Below are positions 38,441 through 51,732 of a stretch of DNA of 64,000 nt, piece by piece (the stretch's first letter is position 1; each line of letters starts with the position of its first letter). The position numbers were made by a program, and so were the translations under genes. The stretch lies in assembly GCF_048771995.1 (NCBI RefSeq), contig NC_133027.1:56295501-56359500 (forward strand), in the 5' to 3' direction. Source of the stretch: Taeniopygia guttata. Lineage: Eukaryota > Chordata > Aves > Passeriformes > Estrildidae. The notes beneath the pieces are model-generated. The model worked only from the letters and a program-made list of their open reading frames with translations, was not told where the DNA came from and ran no database searches.

Positions 38441-38740
38441 TAGGACTTGCTAGGAGGCAGCTGCGGGCTTGCTCTTTGCCCAGTGGTCATGGAGAGGGTG
38501 AGCCTGTGCAGGAGCAGCCTGGTTGGAGCCTGGGGCAGACACACACTGCTCTGGGCAGTGGGGAGGGCTGGAGCTGCCATCCTCTCCAGCAGGGCTGAAC
38601 CCTTTCCTCAGGAAGCAAAGCTGCTGTTTCGCCCCAGCTGCTGGAGCTTGGGTGACCGAGGCTGGTCCCACTGCAGTGTCATGCAGGCTGAGGAAACACT
38701 GTGCATCATGGGGCCTCAAGGCAAGTATTCAAGCAATGGT
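38441..38740. other. GC-rich, CpG-poor patch
   Basis: About 300 bp of markedly higher GC than the surroundings, with overlapping ORFs of 81-98 codons on both strands. It is rich in CTG/CAG-type trinucleotides but has few CpG. It could be an old repeat or a noncoding exon; no identity is recognised. Confidence 0.3.
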
Positions 38741-38945
38741 TAAAATGGCTGGACAGCTTGCCCACTAGAAAACAGGGTTGGTTTTTTTTTTTTCCATAGT
38801 CACTTCCCAGTCTTGGATATACAGTCTCTAGTTACCGGAGGGATTCAGAGCTGGAACAGGCAGCCTCTTAAGTATTAGGCTGCCCCTGTGTACTTGGCAC
38901 CAAATTCAGACAATTTGGAGAACATTTCAGATTTCTGGAGGGTGG

Positions 38946-39011
38946 TGGTTTTTTTTGTTTTGATTTTTGTTTGTTTTTGTTTTGTTTTGAATTTTTTTTC
39001 TATTTTTTATT
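38946..39011 (+). repeat. T-rich low-complexity (TTTTG-type) repeat
   Basis: Imperfect runs of TTTTG, TTTG and T8. A similar tract occurs at 51968-51990. Confidence 0.7.
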
Positions 39012-40824
39012 CCTTTCCATAAGAAAACAGTTCTATTTTTAGGACTTGGCCTAAATTGTTGAACCCAGTGGTTTTACTGTTGTTGTTTTTCCTCTCTTCA
39101 ATCAAACTGAAGTGGTTCTGGCTGATCTGACTAGCAAATCTGCCGTGTCTCTTAAAGTTACACTCGAGGAGATTTTTTGATTGCATGGGTGTGTATGTTT
39201 TCATGGAAAGTTTCTCTCAATTTCCTGGAATAAAAGGAGTCTTGACTTCTCCCAAATCTATACTCTATGCTTGTAAATGTCTCTGTTAAGACTGGTTATG
39301 TGGAACACTGTGAAGGATGCTGTGCTAAAACATGATATGTTTCTAAATTGAATTTTGTATTTGAAGTTTTTCTCCCCAGTCACTTCTGTTCTTTCTAGCT
39401 GCAGCTGTTTCAATGTATAATGTTTGTCTTCAACCTGCAGAGATGCCAGAATATCCCATTTTTATCACCTGTGGAAAATCAGACATCATAACAAACTGAT
39501 GGCCATAGCAGTGACTGGAGCAGTGATAAGTATCCCTATCACCTCTCTCTTTGACTACAGTACATCTGTAGACCCTGCTCACCCAAGTTACCTTTTGGAT
39601 GAAAGGGAATATTGCTTCCTCTGCATGGTGCTATGCTTCTACTAATCAGATTTTCCCTCTGTGCTAGTTGCAGGGCAGGGCCCAGGGGATTAAAGGTAAA
39701 ATGAAAAGCTACCCCTTTTCTTCCTCTGTACATAGTGTTTAAGTTGCCATTTTCACTCACTTTGTCTGAGAACATCTGTCCTTCTGTTGCACAGGATGTC
39801 TGAGCAGGCAGGAGGCACATGCCAGTTACTGGCTGGTTTGGGAGCTTTCCAAAGGAATAGGATTTCCTCCAGTTTTGGAGGACCAGAGGTAGCAGTAGCA
39901 GTCAGCCACTTCCCATGGAACTACAGATGTCAACTAGGCTGCTGTAGACTGTCCTGAGGTCATTTTTCCAAAGAGTGGCTGGACATCTGTACTTCATGTT
40001 ATACATTGGGCAGTTTTCCTACAGACTGAGACTGACTTGAAGAGGGGAAAGCACCTTCCAAAAACTCTGAGTACAACACATGGTGCTTTGAGGGTGGAGT
40101 TAAAAATCTGTGCCTATCCTCAGGGTTTCCCTGTTTGCTGCTGGAGAGATCTCTGCTCAGAGTCATTCTCAGCAGTTCACAGAGTACATTTTCTGTAGCC
40201 ATCTCCAGCATCACCAGGTTGGATGCTGCTTTTCCAAACATATTCCTGCATCCCACCTTTGGATCACTTTCTGGATGTAGACTTTTCCTTTTACTAAAAA
40301 CGAGTATAGACTTCAGATATTGCAAAACTTAAAAGCATTCAAAAGATCCCAGGCTTTTTTTAAAAAAGATTTGAGGGTTATCATCAAAACAATAATAGAT
40401 TACCAAACCATTTAAAAAAGTTTCCAAATGTAAGTGTAGCTCCAGGTCTTAAATCCAATGGGGGAAAGAAAAAGCATTTATATGAAGTTTAGCATTTCCT
40501 GGGTCTGAAATACCTTTATTCTTTCTGCCTCTGGCCCTGGCTTCTAGATGTGTGAGGCTCAAAACTAGCCATACTAACCCTTGATTTCCATTTTGCGTTT
40601 CTTAGGCATTTATGACATTTTTTTCCTTATATCATATTAAAATTAATGAACATTCAAGCACCATTTATTCTGTTGTACTTACTTTTTCACTTTTTTTGCC
40701 AGCACTCTAATAATGCAATGTTAACCTAGTAAAGAGACGTAAATCATTATATGGAAAAAAGAAAATTTTTCAAAGGAGGAGAGGCATTTGCTTCAGTTTC
40801 CTAGGCAAATTCTCACACAAGTAA
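39012..40824. other. Intergenic DNA, no supported gene
   Basis: Only short domain-free ORFs (up to 108 codons, 39999-40325 minus). Nothing else noted. Confidence 0.5.
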
Positions 40825-41073
40825 TTACATTCTTCCTACTGCATTCCTCTGCCACTTCAATTGGATATGGTGTTCCTCCTTAGTTTGTTCCCTATACTTT
40901 TGCATAGCATTATCAATTACTGTTAAGTATTTGCTGTCCACCATCCCAGCAGTGACTTCATATATAAAGGCAGTGATTGAAGTAAGCCACCAGACAAATA
41001 AAATTAGGAGCATCTTCTTGTGGAATTTACAACCCAAAATACTCATTAATCCAAATCTGCCAGATGAAAGCAT
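40825..41073 (-). pseudogene. Possible tetraspanin-like fragment (weak)
   Basis: An 82-codon ORF. It reads ILGC, then a 20-residue hydrophobic segment (MLLILFVWWLTSITAFIYEV), then TAGMV and a charged helix-like stretch ending QLKWQRNAVGRM. That order (LGC, transmembrane segment 3, E-x-x-A/T-G, helical start of the large loop) is the layout of tetraspanins. The expected CCG motif is absent because the frame stops first. There is a possible acceptor (CATCTGGCAG) near its 5' end but no good donor. It may be a decayed copy or coincidence. Confidence 0.2.
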
Positions 41074-44000
41074 TTTTAACCATGACTAGGAAGTACAATA
41101 ACTTATGACATTAATTGGCAACATAATTAGCTGTGGTTGCTTTGAAATGAGGAATATTTGATGGCGACTTTGGTACGGCAATATAAGAGGTTCACTGTGG
41201 GCCATGTGTACTGGTACCTTCAAATTGTGACCACTGTTTTACAACAGAAGTTACATGGGTGGGTGAATTTGAGCATGTTTTCTGTAAGCAGAGGAAGAGA
41301 ATGATCAGCATTATGAACCCACAGGAAAAATATAGAGAAGGAGAGACGAGTGGTCCTCTCTTGGTATGCTCACAGTAGGTATGAGTTCAGGTATGAATTG
41401 AAACAGCCTGAGACATGTTCACTATATAATTCCGGGGAACTTTCCACTATTCCTTCATAATCAAAGCATTTCAGAGCTCCCTGAGAGAAGTAAGTCTTTT
41501 TTCCCTTCACATTTCAGCACATTTATTCAGTAATGGCACAACTGGGACCTGTGGAGCTAGTATTAGAATACTAATTTTAGCTTTTCTTTGATTCCCCCAT
41601 GTTACAGAAAAAATACCCCATAATTTGCATGGTCCTTTTCCTTGCAGCTCTTGGCCTTTAACATATTCAGTGTAGAAAACCAAAGCCACTGCTACTTGCT
41701 TCCCCTGAAATTATACCAGTTTATTTGATTTCACCCTGGACATACTCTGTATGTAAATGGGAGGGATACCAGAGATGTACAGGGAGGGATACCAGACCCA
41801 GTGATCACACAGATCTTCTTGGTTGAGGCTGGGGCTGCACTGCATTCCAGGCCCACCTGCTGGCTGGCTGCACAGGGCTGCGTCAGGGTGGACTTGGGGA
41901 AAGCCACCCTCCATAACCCGAAGTGACAAAACTTAGTGACCAAGCCACACCAGAGCCTTTGAGAAGGAGGAGAGATTTTGTGGGAAGACAGGGAAAGCGA
42001 GGGAATGCAAGAATAATTTCTTCTGGGAGCTGTCATTATGGAGGAACTGCTGAATATGTCAAGAATTTGCAGCTCAGATACAGGAAATTCAGCTGAACAA
42101 ATTTAAATGTGATCTGACATGGCTACTGGAAAACAAAAATAATGAAGTAACTGATCTTATTCTGTGTTTCCTATAGGGGAATTTTCTTTTGATAGCTCTG
42201 AAATACAGTGATGTGTTGTCATTTTGTTGAGTAGTAATAGCACAAATGGGAAACGGTGAAAAGCTCTCACTGAGGTGAGAACTGTAGCCTTTGATCCTGT
42301 CTTTATTCCCCTATCAGTCTTCAGGTTTGTTCAGTTTCTGGCTTGTTTTGATTAATATGTGATGCCATTATGCTCCCAGATTTATGTTTCGTTGATGTAA
42401 ACGGTTATTGTTCATCCATGCTAGGAAAGAAACAGTGGCAGCCATTGGCCTGCACTTCCCTAGCAGAGTCAGCCAAGGGAGGGAGGTGAGGGTTCCTTTG
42501 GGGTAGAGGAAGGAAGGGACTTCAAATCTGAATCATCCATGCTTTGAAGGGAAACAAAATTCTAATTTAATTGCCTCTAAATCTTAAAGTCTGCTTGTTA
42601 CCAGCCAACAGATGGTGGATGCTTACAGATCCTCCAGCCCTCCTGGTCGTTTTCCTTCCTTTTTTTTGTTTTTCCTAAAGGAGACGCCAGAACGTATGTT
42701 ACCTCAATACAGTAAGAACTTCAGAAACTAACCCAAGCAACAGTTTTTGAACACAGAACAGCATATTTTTGTGAAGTGAGTATTGAGTTCAGAATTGTTT
42801 ATGACTTGGTTTACTTAATCTCTTCAATTTGCATATATATTCTGCTATTTTGAGCTGAGCAGAGCAAATATCCTGCTTCTTGGAACACTTTGGCATATTT
42901 AGATGATAAGGAAAAACAAGGAAAAAATATAATGAAGAAATATTTTCTTGTTTTTTGCAATGCACCATAACTACACAGCAAATATTCTAAGTGTGTAAAG
43001 CTTAGAAGCTTGCTGAACCTTCTCTGCATGTTCCCAGTGTTTTAACATACCTCGTAAGATGTTTGCCATAATGGATTTCAAAGATGTACTGCTTTATAAT
43101 TGCTTCATGTATCATATATCAAATGTCTTTTGAATTTTTCTTACTTATGGATTATGGAAATGTTGCATAATTACCATTGTCTCTAGCTTGACAAACACTG
43201 GAAAGCTATTTTTTTCATGACAGAAAGTTGTTTTGATCAAGAAACCAAGGACAGATCTCATTTTTTGTTGTTGTTTTAGGATTTAGTGCTCCTGAAAAAA
43301 ACCCTCACTCTTTTGGCCACCAAAAGCATACGGAATTTTTTGTCCTTTTTAATGTTTATTTTTTCCTGGTGGACTTGCCCTGGTTTTTGTTTTGTTGTAT
43401 TTTTTGCCTGCATAGAGAGAGAGACTGGTAATCATTCATAAAATTTGAAATCTATCAGGAGTGAGTTCTGTACTCTGCAAGTTTTTTTTGTTTCCTTCCT
43501 AGAGGAAACCTCTAACAGTGAGGCATTTAAACCTTTGCCACACCCCTAAGGCTGTGGAGCCCATAGGCACTGCTCATTGCAACAAACCAGAAGATTCCTC
43601 ATTCTCCTGATGTTGCACTAGGTGTGGAAATGTTAACAAAGATGTGTTTATAACAGAAGAACACAATACAAATCTGTAAAGACCCCATTTCTATAAGGCA
43701 ACAGTGATGGTGTGATCAGCATTGTGATTATCAGAAATAAACACGAAGCTGCTCCCCCAGTGACACCAGCACAAGACCCAAGTGATAGCTGGTCAGCAGG
43801 CATGAAGCTCCTGCCACAGCAGATATGGGTGAGCATACTTGAGTTGTTGAGTGCTGGGAGCATCCATAGCTCAGTTGCAGCTGTCAGACCTCATGAGGGG
43901 AAATAGGAAAGTTGGAGAGCAAGAGTTGGAGAGCACTTCACCTTCTGACAATGCTACAACACGAGGGCAAAGGGAAATAAAAATGTTGCTGCTTTACTAA

Positions 44001-44344
44001 CAAAGATTGAGAATCACTGGACTGGAGCTCAAGAGGAGAAAGAAAAGAGGTATCTTAAAAAGTGACATCTGCAAATATTTTTCCTGTCAGTATAAGATTT
44101 CTTCTTTTGAGAGAGAAAAGTCAAACCCACAGGTTTCAGGAGTAAGAGAAAAGGCCACTCAGGTTTCCAGGTCAGACTTGGGTCTCCTGTTCTGCATGTT
44201 CTCTCTGCCTGGTCTCCAGCTCCCCTGCTGGGAGCCAGGAAGGGCAGAGCATGGCCAACAGGCCAGGTTCTTCTGATCACAGCTGTCCCTCTGTGTGCTT
44301 GCCTGGTGTGTGGCCCTTGCTAATGCCGGCTGAAATGTTCTGCT
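41074..44344. other. Intergenic DNA, no supported gene
   Basis: Short ORFs without domains; AT-rich. No repeat family recognised. Confidence 0.5.
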
Positions 44345-44930
44345 TGTTTTTATAGAATTGTCAAATAGTTTGGGTTGGAAGGGACCTTTAAAGGTCGTCT
44401 AGTTCCAAACCCCCTGCCATAAGCAGAGACAATTTCAGCTAGATTATGTTGCTCAGAGCCCCATCCAGCCTGACCTTGAATGTTTCCAGGGATGGGACAA
44501 CCACCACCTCACTGGGAAATCTGTGGGTTCCAGTGTTTTACCACCCTCATCATAAGAGAATTTCTTCCCTATATCTACTCTGAATGCACCCTCTTTTAAT
44601 TTGAAATCATTACACATTGTCCTATCACCACAGGCCTACCAAAAATCTGTCCCCCTGTTTCTTGTAGACACCCTTTAGGTATTGGAAAGCTGCAACAAGG
44701 TCTCCCTAGAACCTTCTCTTCTTCAGGCTGAACAGCCCAACTCTCTTCATAGGAGAGGTACTCCAGCCCTCTGATCATCTTTATGGTCTCCCTCTGGCCT
44801 TGGCTCAATGTCTTTGCTGTGCTGAAGACTTTAGTGCTGGATGCAGTCCTCCAGTCTTACCAGAATGGAGAAGAGAGCCAGAGTTACCTCTCTTGACCTG
44901 CTGGCCATGCTGACATTTAAATTTTTTTTT
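44345..44930 (-). mobile_element. CR1 LINE 3' fragment
   Basis: The plus strand begins with the reverse complement of the CR1 3' end (gtttgggttggaagggacct) and runs through typical blocks (CCATCCAGCCTGACCTTGAA, CAGGGATGGGACAACCACCA, CTTCAGGCTGAACAGCCCAA, CAGCCCTCTGATCATC). A short frame on minus, QRETIKMIRGLEYLSYEESW, is the last piece of the RT ORF, containing indels and stops. The 5' end is truncated near an A/T-rich run at 44920-44935. Confidence 0.93.
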
Positions 44931-47900
44931 TTTAGCAATGAGCACTTCCGTTTTGTGCAAATAGGGGCCACACGGATAGCTTGGTCATTTTTCTGGTTTT
45001 AGTAGGGTTCTGTAGGGCTTCGGACCACGAATATGCTTTCCCACAGATATATAAGAGCTGCTGTTCCATGTCGCCTCTTAGATGCATGTGAGGGTTTCAG
45101 GGAAAGCCATCTGTCTGTCTGTGTGCACACCTGGTTAACTGAGTGCACCTATATGGCCATCAGCTGAAGGCCTGCAACACTGCCCTTGCATTTGGCTCAG
45201 CTCTCAAGAGCTTATTTGACTGCTGGGTGTCCTGGCATGGCGGATGCAAGGCCAGCCCACTCAGGGAGGTTTACATGGGAAGTGCCAAGTGCCATTACCA
45301 CATGGATTTTCTCAAGGCAAGAGAGTTCTTCTCCTGGGCCAACAAAACTCCTGTAGGATTTTACCCCAATCTCATTGTACGAAGTTGCTCTTGTATGGCA
45401 GTTCACGACCTTAGTCCCCTTGCTGCAGTCAGAGTATTTCAGTCCACATGAGCCATGAATTTCTTTCTAGCTCCCTTTTGACAGACATGTAGAGACGTAT
45501 CTTGCAGTGGATCCCTTTTCCCAAGAGATTGTGCTCCTAAACACACCGCATTACAATCTAAAAATCCAGGCAGGCCAAGATTTTCTTAGAATTACTGACT
45601 ATCAGATCTGAGAAAGTGAATTGACTTGATAATGGAATGAAAATCTTGTTGCTTTTTTAAAAAAACAGTTTACAAAATGGAGACCGTTGAGTGGGGAGGG
45701 AGGGGAGAATTAAGTTTAGAACTTAATTCCTCCATGCTCAACAGGCTCATTTACAGGAAGAATACAACAAATCTCTTGTTTTTGCAGCACAAGGCCTTTA
45801 TACAGGTAAACATGTTGAGAATGCTGCCTGTAGTGTTTGCCCAGCTAGACCATAAAGAATTCCTGGTAGCAGAGGGGATCTAGTGCCATTGCCCAGCCCC
45901 GGCAACCTTTGCTTTCCTCCTGCCTCTATCTGCTCTACTGCCAGGGAGGGAGACTGCCAGAGTCATCCTATTCCTCAGGTCCAGCAGGTTTATTCTGAGT
46001 ACAGACAGAGTGGTCTTCCATTTTGCAATTACAGAAACAAGAATATCCTGTCGAGCTTTCTCGCTTTCCTCCCTTCCCCACTGCCACCACTTGGTATGAC
46101 TGTAGGGAATATAAATGGAACAGGAAATTTGACCGCATCCAGGATCAATGTCATTAAAGACACATCTTGTTTTAAAATCTAATTTTATATAACTGCTGTG
46201 TTATATAATATGCTTTTGTTTGTCGTCTTGATTTTTATCGAGGTAGTGTACATTCCCCTGGACCTTTTCATGAAGGAATGTTTATACCTGTGGGCAGGCA
46301 CTAATGGCAGTGAAAGGCTTGCATTCATGGGAACAGCATTTAGCAATTCATGGTTGCCAAGGTAAGCAACAAAGGCATGCCCTCTGCCACTCCACTGCCT
46401 CTAAAAGAAACAGTCTCTAAGGTAACAGGCTAGCACCCCTTGAGGCCAAAAATCTTTAGCTTTTTAGACAGAAAAACGCATTAAATAATACCAAGAAAAG
46501 CATTTTTTTTTTTTGTCAGGGAATTTTTTTCTTCACAACAGAGAAGGGGCTCAAAGAGTTCTATTTTTGGTTCTGCGCAGGAATTTAATTCAGCTGCTGC
46601 CCAGTCTTTGTGCACTCAACACCCCTTTGACAGTTTGGTTTCGGGGGCACATAGGACTAATGAGCCAAGGCATGACTGCAGTTGGAGACTGGCGCCTCCC
46701 AGGCCTGTGACTGTTGTTCAAGTGAATAGGCAATTTCTCTGATTAGCTTGGAATCTGCAGCATTATCTGGATGGTTATTTGGCATGAGCCCTTTTTCCAG
46801 GATCACAGTCAATTTGAGAGATTGAGTCACCTGAAGAAAAGGTCTGCAGAGACAGCAGTTGCTAGATGCTGCTTGTGATAGGATGGGAGAATGGGCTTCT
46901 CATCCACTTCATCTTGCACTGCACCTGCTTGCCAACCTCTTTTACCTTACTGTAGCAAAAGGGAAGAAGTTGGTGAATCATCACATTTTCCTAGTGTGAG
47001 ACATTAATAAGAGAAGAAATAAAGAGCAGATGGCTTCTTTTTAAAACAGAAGTCTAACAAAAAGTGAAATGCAAAAGCCAGATCACCTTTCTGCTAATGT
47101 TGGTGTAACAGAGACTCGCTGCATGCTGAAGACAACTTGCCTTTGCAGGACATTCATATGATTCTAGCATGGGTACAGTTTGCTGTATGTGGGGAAAAGA
47201 AAATAAGCATTTTCTGGAATATTTTTCTTTCTAAATGACTCAAGTTATCAAAACTGGTTGACAATTGTGATGTGGCAATTCATGGACTGTAACAGAATAA
47301 TACAGGACCTGATGGATGTAATATGCCTTTTTATACCTGATCCAATTCCTGCAGTTCCTAGGGTTGTAACAAAGGTCTTAAGATTTGTTCATGAGAGGAG
47401 AGATGTGGCCTAGAACCATTTTGAAGCTTGTTCAACAGACTTCATGCTAATATTAGTGAGTTTTTACTCAGAAGAGAGGCAGGATGATAATCAGACCTAG
47501 TTGTGTCTTCAGGTGTTCAACACGCACCCCACATTTCAGTCAGTCTCTGTGAATAAACTTCAAGTTGTTGAGCTAACTTACAGCAGTGCAAGGGAAAGAT
47601 GATTTGCCTACTTTCTACTCAGTCTGACAGAAAGGTTGCTGCTCTCACTGCATTCAAAGAAAGAACACACAGCACATACAATTGGTTTTGTTTACTTTCA
47701 TTTCATGTTCTACAAAGTAAATATGGTATAATTGCAGACTTTCCAATTATTTAAAGCAAAATAGCACAAAGAAGATTAAACAAGTAAGTGAATTAGTAAC
47801 ATCATGCACCCCAGAAACACCAACAATGTGACAATTTGTTATTATGCAAAAGATGCAAAGTTGAGGCCATGCCAGGAAGTAAGTATCCAGACACGATTTT

Positions 47901-50900
47901 TAAGTTCAACACCTTGTTATGTTCACATTTGGATGCAGCCCACATTCACATGCTGTCATGCAACAGAGGTCCTGTTCCATTTGAGGCACAGATTGACTGG
48001 TGCTCACTAAAGAAGAAACAATTTGGTATTTGTTTATTGCACATCTTTATTCACATCTCAGATGCAAAAAAGGAATCAAATGTCATCTAAGGGAGGATGG
48101 AGACATGTTGCCATCTGAGAAATCTGTGCTTCTGAGAAAGCAATATTTTAAGCAATAGCTTAGTGTGCTTAGCACATGCCCACAGCACTGAGCTGGGCAG
48201 TCATAGATGCTTCCAGCTAGAGCACAACCAAGTTGTGAAATTAGTCTGGTCAGGAAAACAAAGCACTGAATCTCTGTTTTCTTACACAGTCCCAGGAATA
48301 TCCCTATAGATTTGGCTTAAACATTTCAGAAACATTCATCTCGAGGAACGTATGCCATATGTAAAACTTCAATTTGACACAATTTTAACTAACAGAATGT
48401 GAGTTTTTGAAAGCTGATATTTGAAACAACAGTAGTAATAGGGAGCTGCATTAGACTTATCATGAACTAGCAAATAATAAGAGAGATTAATTTACAAAAA
48501 ACTGTTTTTCAAAGTTCTGGCTTCAGTTTATTTCCTTGAACTTAGTGTTGATATTTTTGTTGACTTCACAAAGTAAGTTAACATTAGAACTGCATTCTGT
48601 GTCTATAATTATAAAGTATATTTCATATCTAAGCTATCATTGCTTAACAGCTCTTAACTGTAGCTGGAAAAATATATTTGTTTCATATGACTTAATTACT
48701 GTCACATTTGTCTCATATTTTTGATCTGTGCTTTTGCAGATCATAAGGCACAGTGCACACATGCATTTATATAGCGTTCCTTTTCCAAAGTACACATAAC
48801 CTGAGATCTTAGGGGCTGATCCAAAATTCAGCAAGGTCATGAGGAAGACTCCTAGCTGAGCATCATTCTATCCCCCTTATGCTCTGAGCAGATCTTTTCC
48901 TCCTAATGTACTCCCTAGATTTCAGAAGCTGCTCCCAGAGTAGGTACAGGGACCTAGTTAATGAGATTCTTTTTTCACATTCAGGTTTTATTCCACCATT
49001 TAGCACAAAGTTGTCTGATGATGAGATTTCAAATAATCAGTGTTTTGTACAGCTGATGGCTACTGGACCTTTTAGAATACTCTTCCTATAATATTTAAAT
49101 TGAACTAATGCCCTAATATTTTTGTCTAAAAGTTGGGAACTTCAGTTTCATTTCAGATACATGCAGGAGAACCCAGCCTCTTATTCAGACCTTATCTAAA
49201 TAAGTCACATGTCTTGATACTTCAAAATTGAAGAGGAAGTAATTTGAATATAAGAATTCTAGAACAGGTTTCCAATATTTCTGGTCCCTAAGAATAAGCA
49301 AAGACCTTTAATTTTGCTTCAACTACTCTGTCCTTCACCTCAGCATTGGTCAGGAAATCTCAAGATATTAAAATGCAGATATCTTAGATGAACAAAGACA
49401 GATGTGTAATGGAATATGTGTTGGTTAATGGAAAATAATGGTCAACTGTCTTATCAAGGACAACTAATTGTATAGTAGTAGATATTCATGGGGAAAGAGA
49501 AGAGCCCTTCTCTCAGACCAATGTATTTATGGATAGACTGAGTTCTGTCTACTGAAGTGTTTCTCTGAAAATGCTGCTATAGTCCATGCTTTTTTTCTCC
49601 TTCTGTCTTAAAAATTTTTAATGCATTTACAGATAGAAATATAATTACATATTGTTTTTCTTTCAATCCCATGGGTTGTGAGTATGGTCGGTAAGCAGAA
49701 GCTAGTATCTTATCCCTGTGCACTACTGCTTACCCAACCACAACTAACTTACCTCACTGTTATAAATGATTGTCACCTTGTGGTGCTTTCCTGCTATTTG
49801 GGCTTCCAAAGATCTCTCCACTTCTCTACATTAAAGTCTTACTGCAGCTAGGGCCGGTTTAGAGGTGATGATACATGAGCCAGGAAGGACTCCACCTTAT
49901 TTTCAAACCAAGAAACAACTCAATGACCTGACAGCTAAAACCACCTTCTGCTTTTAAACTGAGGAAAAGTGATGGGAAGTCACTGAGACACAGTAAATGT
50001 GAACTACTTTTAAATTCCAACCTAGCTTTAAATGGTGCTTTTACAACACACTATTTATTTTGGGACTTACGGGACTTGTGTAGAGTTGGTGCAAATACAA
50101 TGAAAATTGTAATGTTTACATAATCTATAAATAAAACAGTAAAGAAACTCAAGTCCCACCAGGATCACAAGTCAAAAAGGAGTAGGAACAAACAAGATAA
50201 TTAATACATGGATTGCTTTATATTTTTTTCTTAATAAACAATGAAGTCCTTGATATACATATATTTGCAGATATGTATAAACATGCAAAACACCGAGAAA
50301 ATGAAAATGTTTATCGAGTTCCATTTCCCAAAATACTACAAACAGGAAATAATCAAAGGTTTCACAAAAAGGAACTGGTTTCTTGGATTCACAACTAGAA
50401 TTTCTTAAGAGCATGATTTAGGTCCCATAAAGGCACAAAAACACTCAGATAACATGTACTAGAGAGAAAATTATTCATAAAATACAACCTTTCAGATAGA
50501 AACACAGTGTAACACTACATGTAAGAAATTGTCCACATGAATATGTGTATTCTTGCTCATTCACCCAAAACATAAAATCTTCATTAAAATTTGACCTCTT
50601 ATCATATATAGTAGAAAGGTGACTCTTCATAGATTGAAGTTGAAAAATATCAACCTCAAGTGTTTGAGGAGGCAGAGGGGATTACATATTTTGATTCTTA
50701 ACTTTCCTCAGGATTATTTTTTGACGGTTCACCCAACACTAATGGAGATGCCTCTAAGTTCTTTGGATTCAATGCAAAAGACACCTTCTTTTCCCCAGAA
50801 TCTACTTCCTACAAAATGTAAATGTTTCCATTTCTAATCTTCAAAGTAAATTTAGGCTCATCTCCATAGACACAGGATTAACAAAAGTATTTTTCCCTGT

Positions 50901-51101
50901 AGACATCCTAATGTCTAATGGTAATGGTATATATATTTTTTAATACACTGTTGAGTGAATCACCAAACATACAGATAAAGCAAGATTTGAAAAATGAGCG
51001 TAATTTTAGTAGAATCAATCAAGGTTTGCTCTGGGATTTGAGAAAGCTGAAATGAATGACCAGGAATGCTTAGATTGCTTACACTTCTCACAATGCTGGC
51101 A
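44931..51101. other. Intergenic DNA with an orphan TATA-like element
   Basis: No supported gene. TATATAAG at 45048-45055 sits ahead of a 400-bp segment of moderate GC that holds a 102-codon domain-free ORF (45143-45451 plus). It could be an old LTR or a cryptic promoter, unproven. The rest is AT-rich. Confidence 0.4.
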
Positions 51102-51107
51102 GGAAAT
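51102..51107. repeat. Target-site duplication, left copy (GGAAAT)
   Basis: Identical to 51727-51732 on the other side of the LTR. Confidence 0.88.
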
Positions 51108-51726
51108 TGTGGGAATCCAGAGCTTCCCTCTGGCTGCCCTGGCCGGTCTGGGACCCTGGCAGGGGTCAGGAACCCCCCTGTACAGAGCCCCGAGAGACAC
51201 TGTCTGTGATCTCTGTCCATGGAGAGGAGTTTTCAATCTTACAGAATGAATTACAAGCTCTGAGTGTTTGATAAGAGTAATAATTAAGTGTGGCACGGGT
51301 GCAAAAGTAAAATTTTAGGTTTCTAGATTAGGGGTTCAGAGGGGACAAGATGGAGGAATTGGGTGTGTCTTGTCCTTTTCCTCCTTCTTCATGCCCTCCA
51401 TGTTTCACTGTAGTGTTGGCATTTTTCTATTGGTTTAGGCTGGGGACACACTGTTCAATGTAGATGATAGATATTGGCACATTATTGTAAATATAGTACA
51501 CGTAGTTTCTGGTATATAATGTTTGTAACATCCCACTGGGGGCAGAGCCCCACACACTGCCCTGCAGGACAGACCTGCGGCAGGGCAGCAAAACATGTTA
51601 TGGATAAGCAAGAATAAACAACCTTGAAAACAGCACAGACGAATTATGGCTTCTTCTTTGGCAACGGATCAGAAAGACAGAGACTTTCTACAATCTCAGA
51701 ATCATCAATACCCACAGATTCCGACA
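51108..51726 (+). mobile_element. Solo LTR of an endogenous retrovirus
   Basis: A 619-bp element bounded by near-perfect inverted ends, TGTGGGAATC at the left and GATTCCGACA at the right (9 of 10 pair), and flanked by a perfect 6-bp target duplication GGAAAT (51102-51107 and 51727-51732). Internal signals fit an LTR in plus orientation: TATATAAT at 51513-51520 and AATAAA at 51613-51618, giving U3, a short R and a U5 of about 90 bp. There is no primer-binding site, gag, pol or env, so it is a recombination-derived solo LTR. Six-bp duplications are typical of alpha/betaretrovirus-like (ERVK-type) elements. Intact ends and duplication suggest a fairly recent insertion. Confidence 0.9.
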
Positions 51727-51732
51727 GGAAAT
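51727..51732. repeat. Target-site duplication, right copy (GGAAAT)
   Basis: Identical to 51102-51107; the pair marks retroviral integration. Confidence 0.88.
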
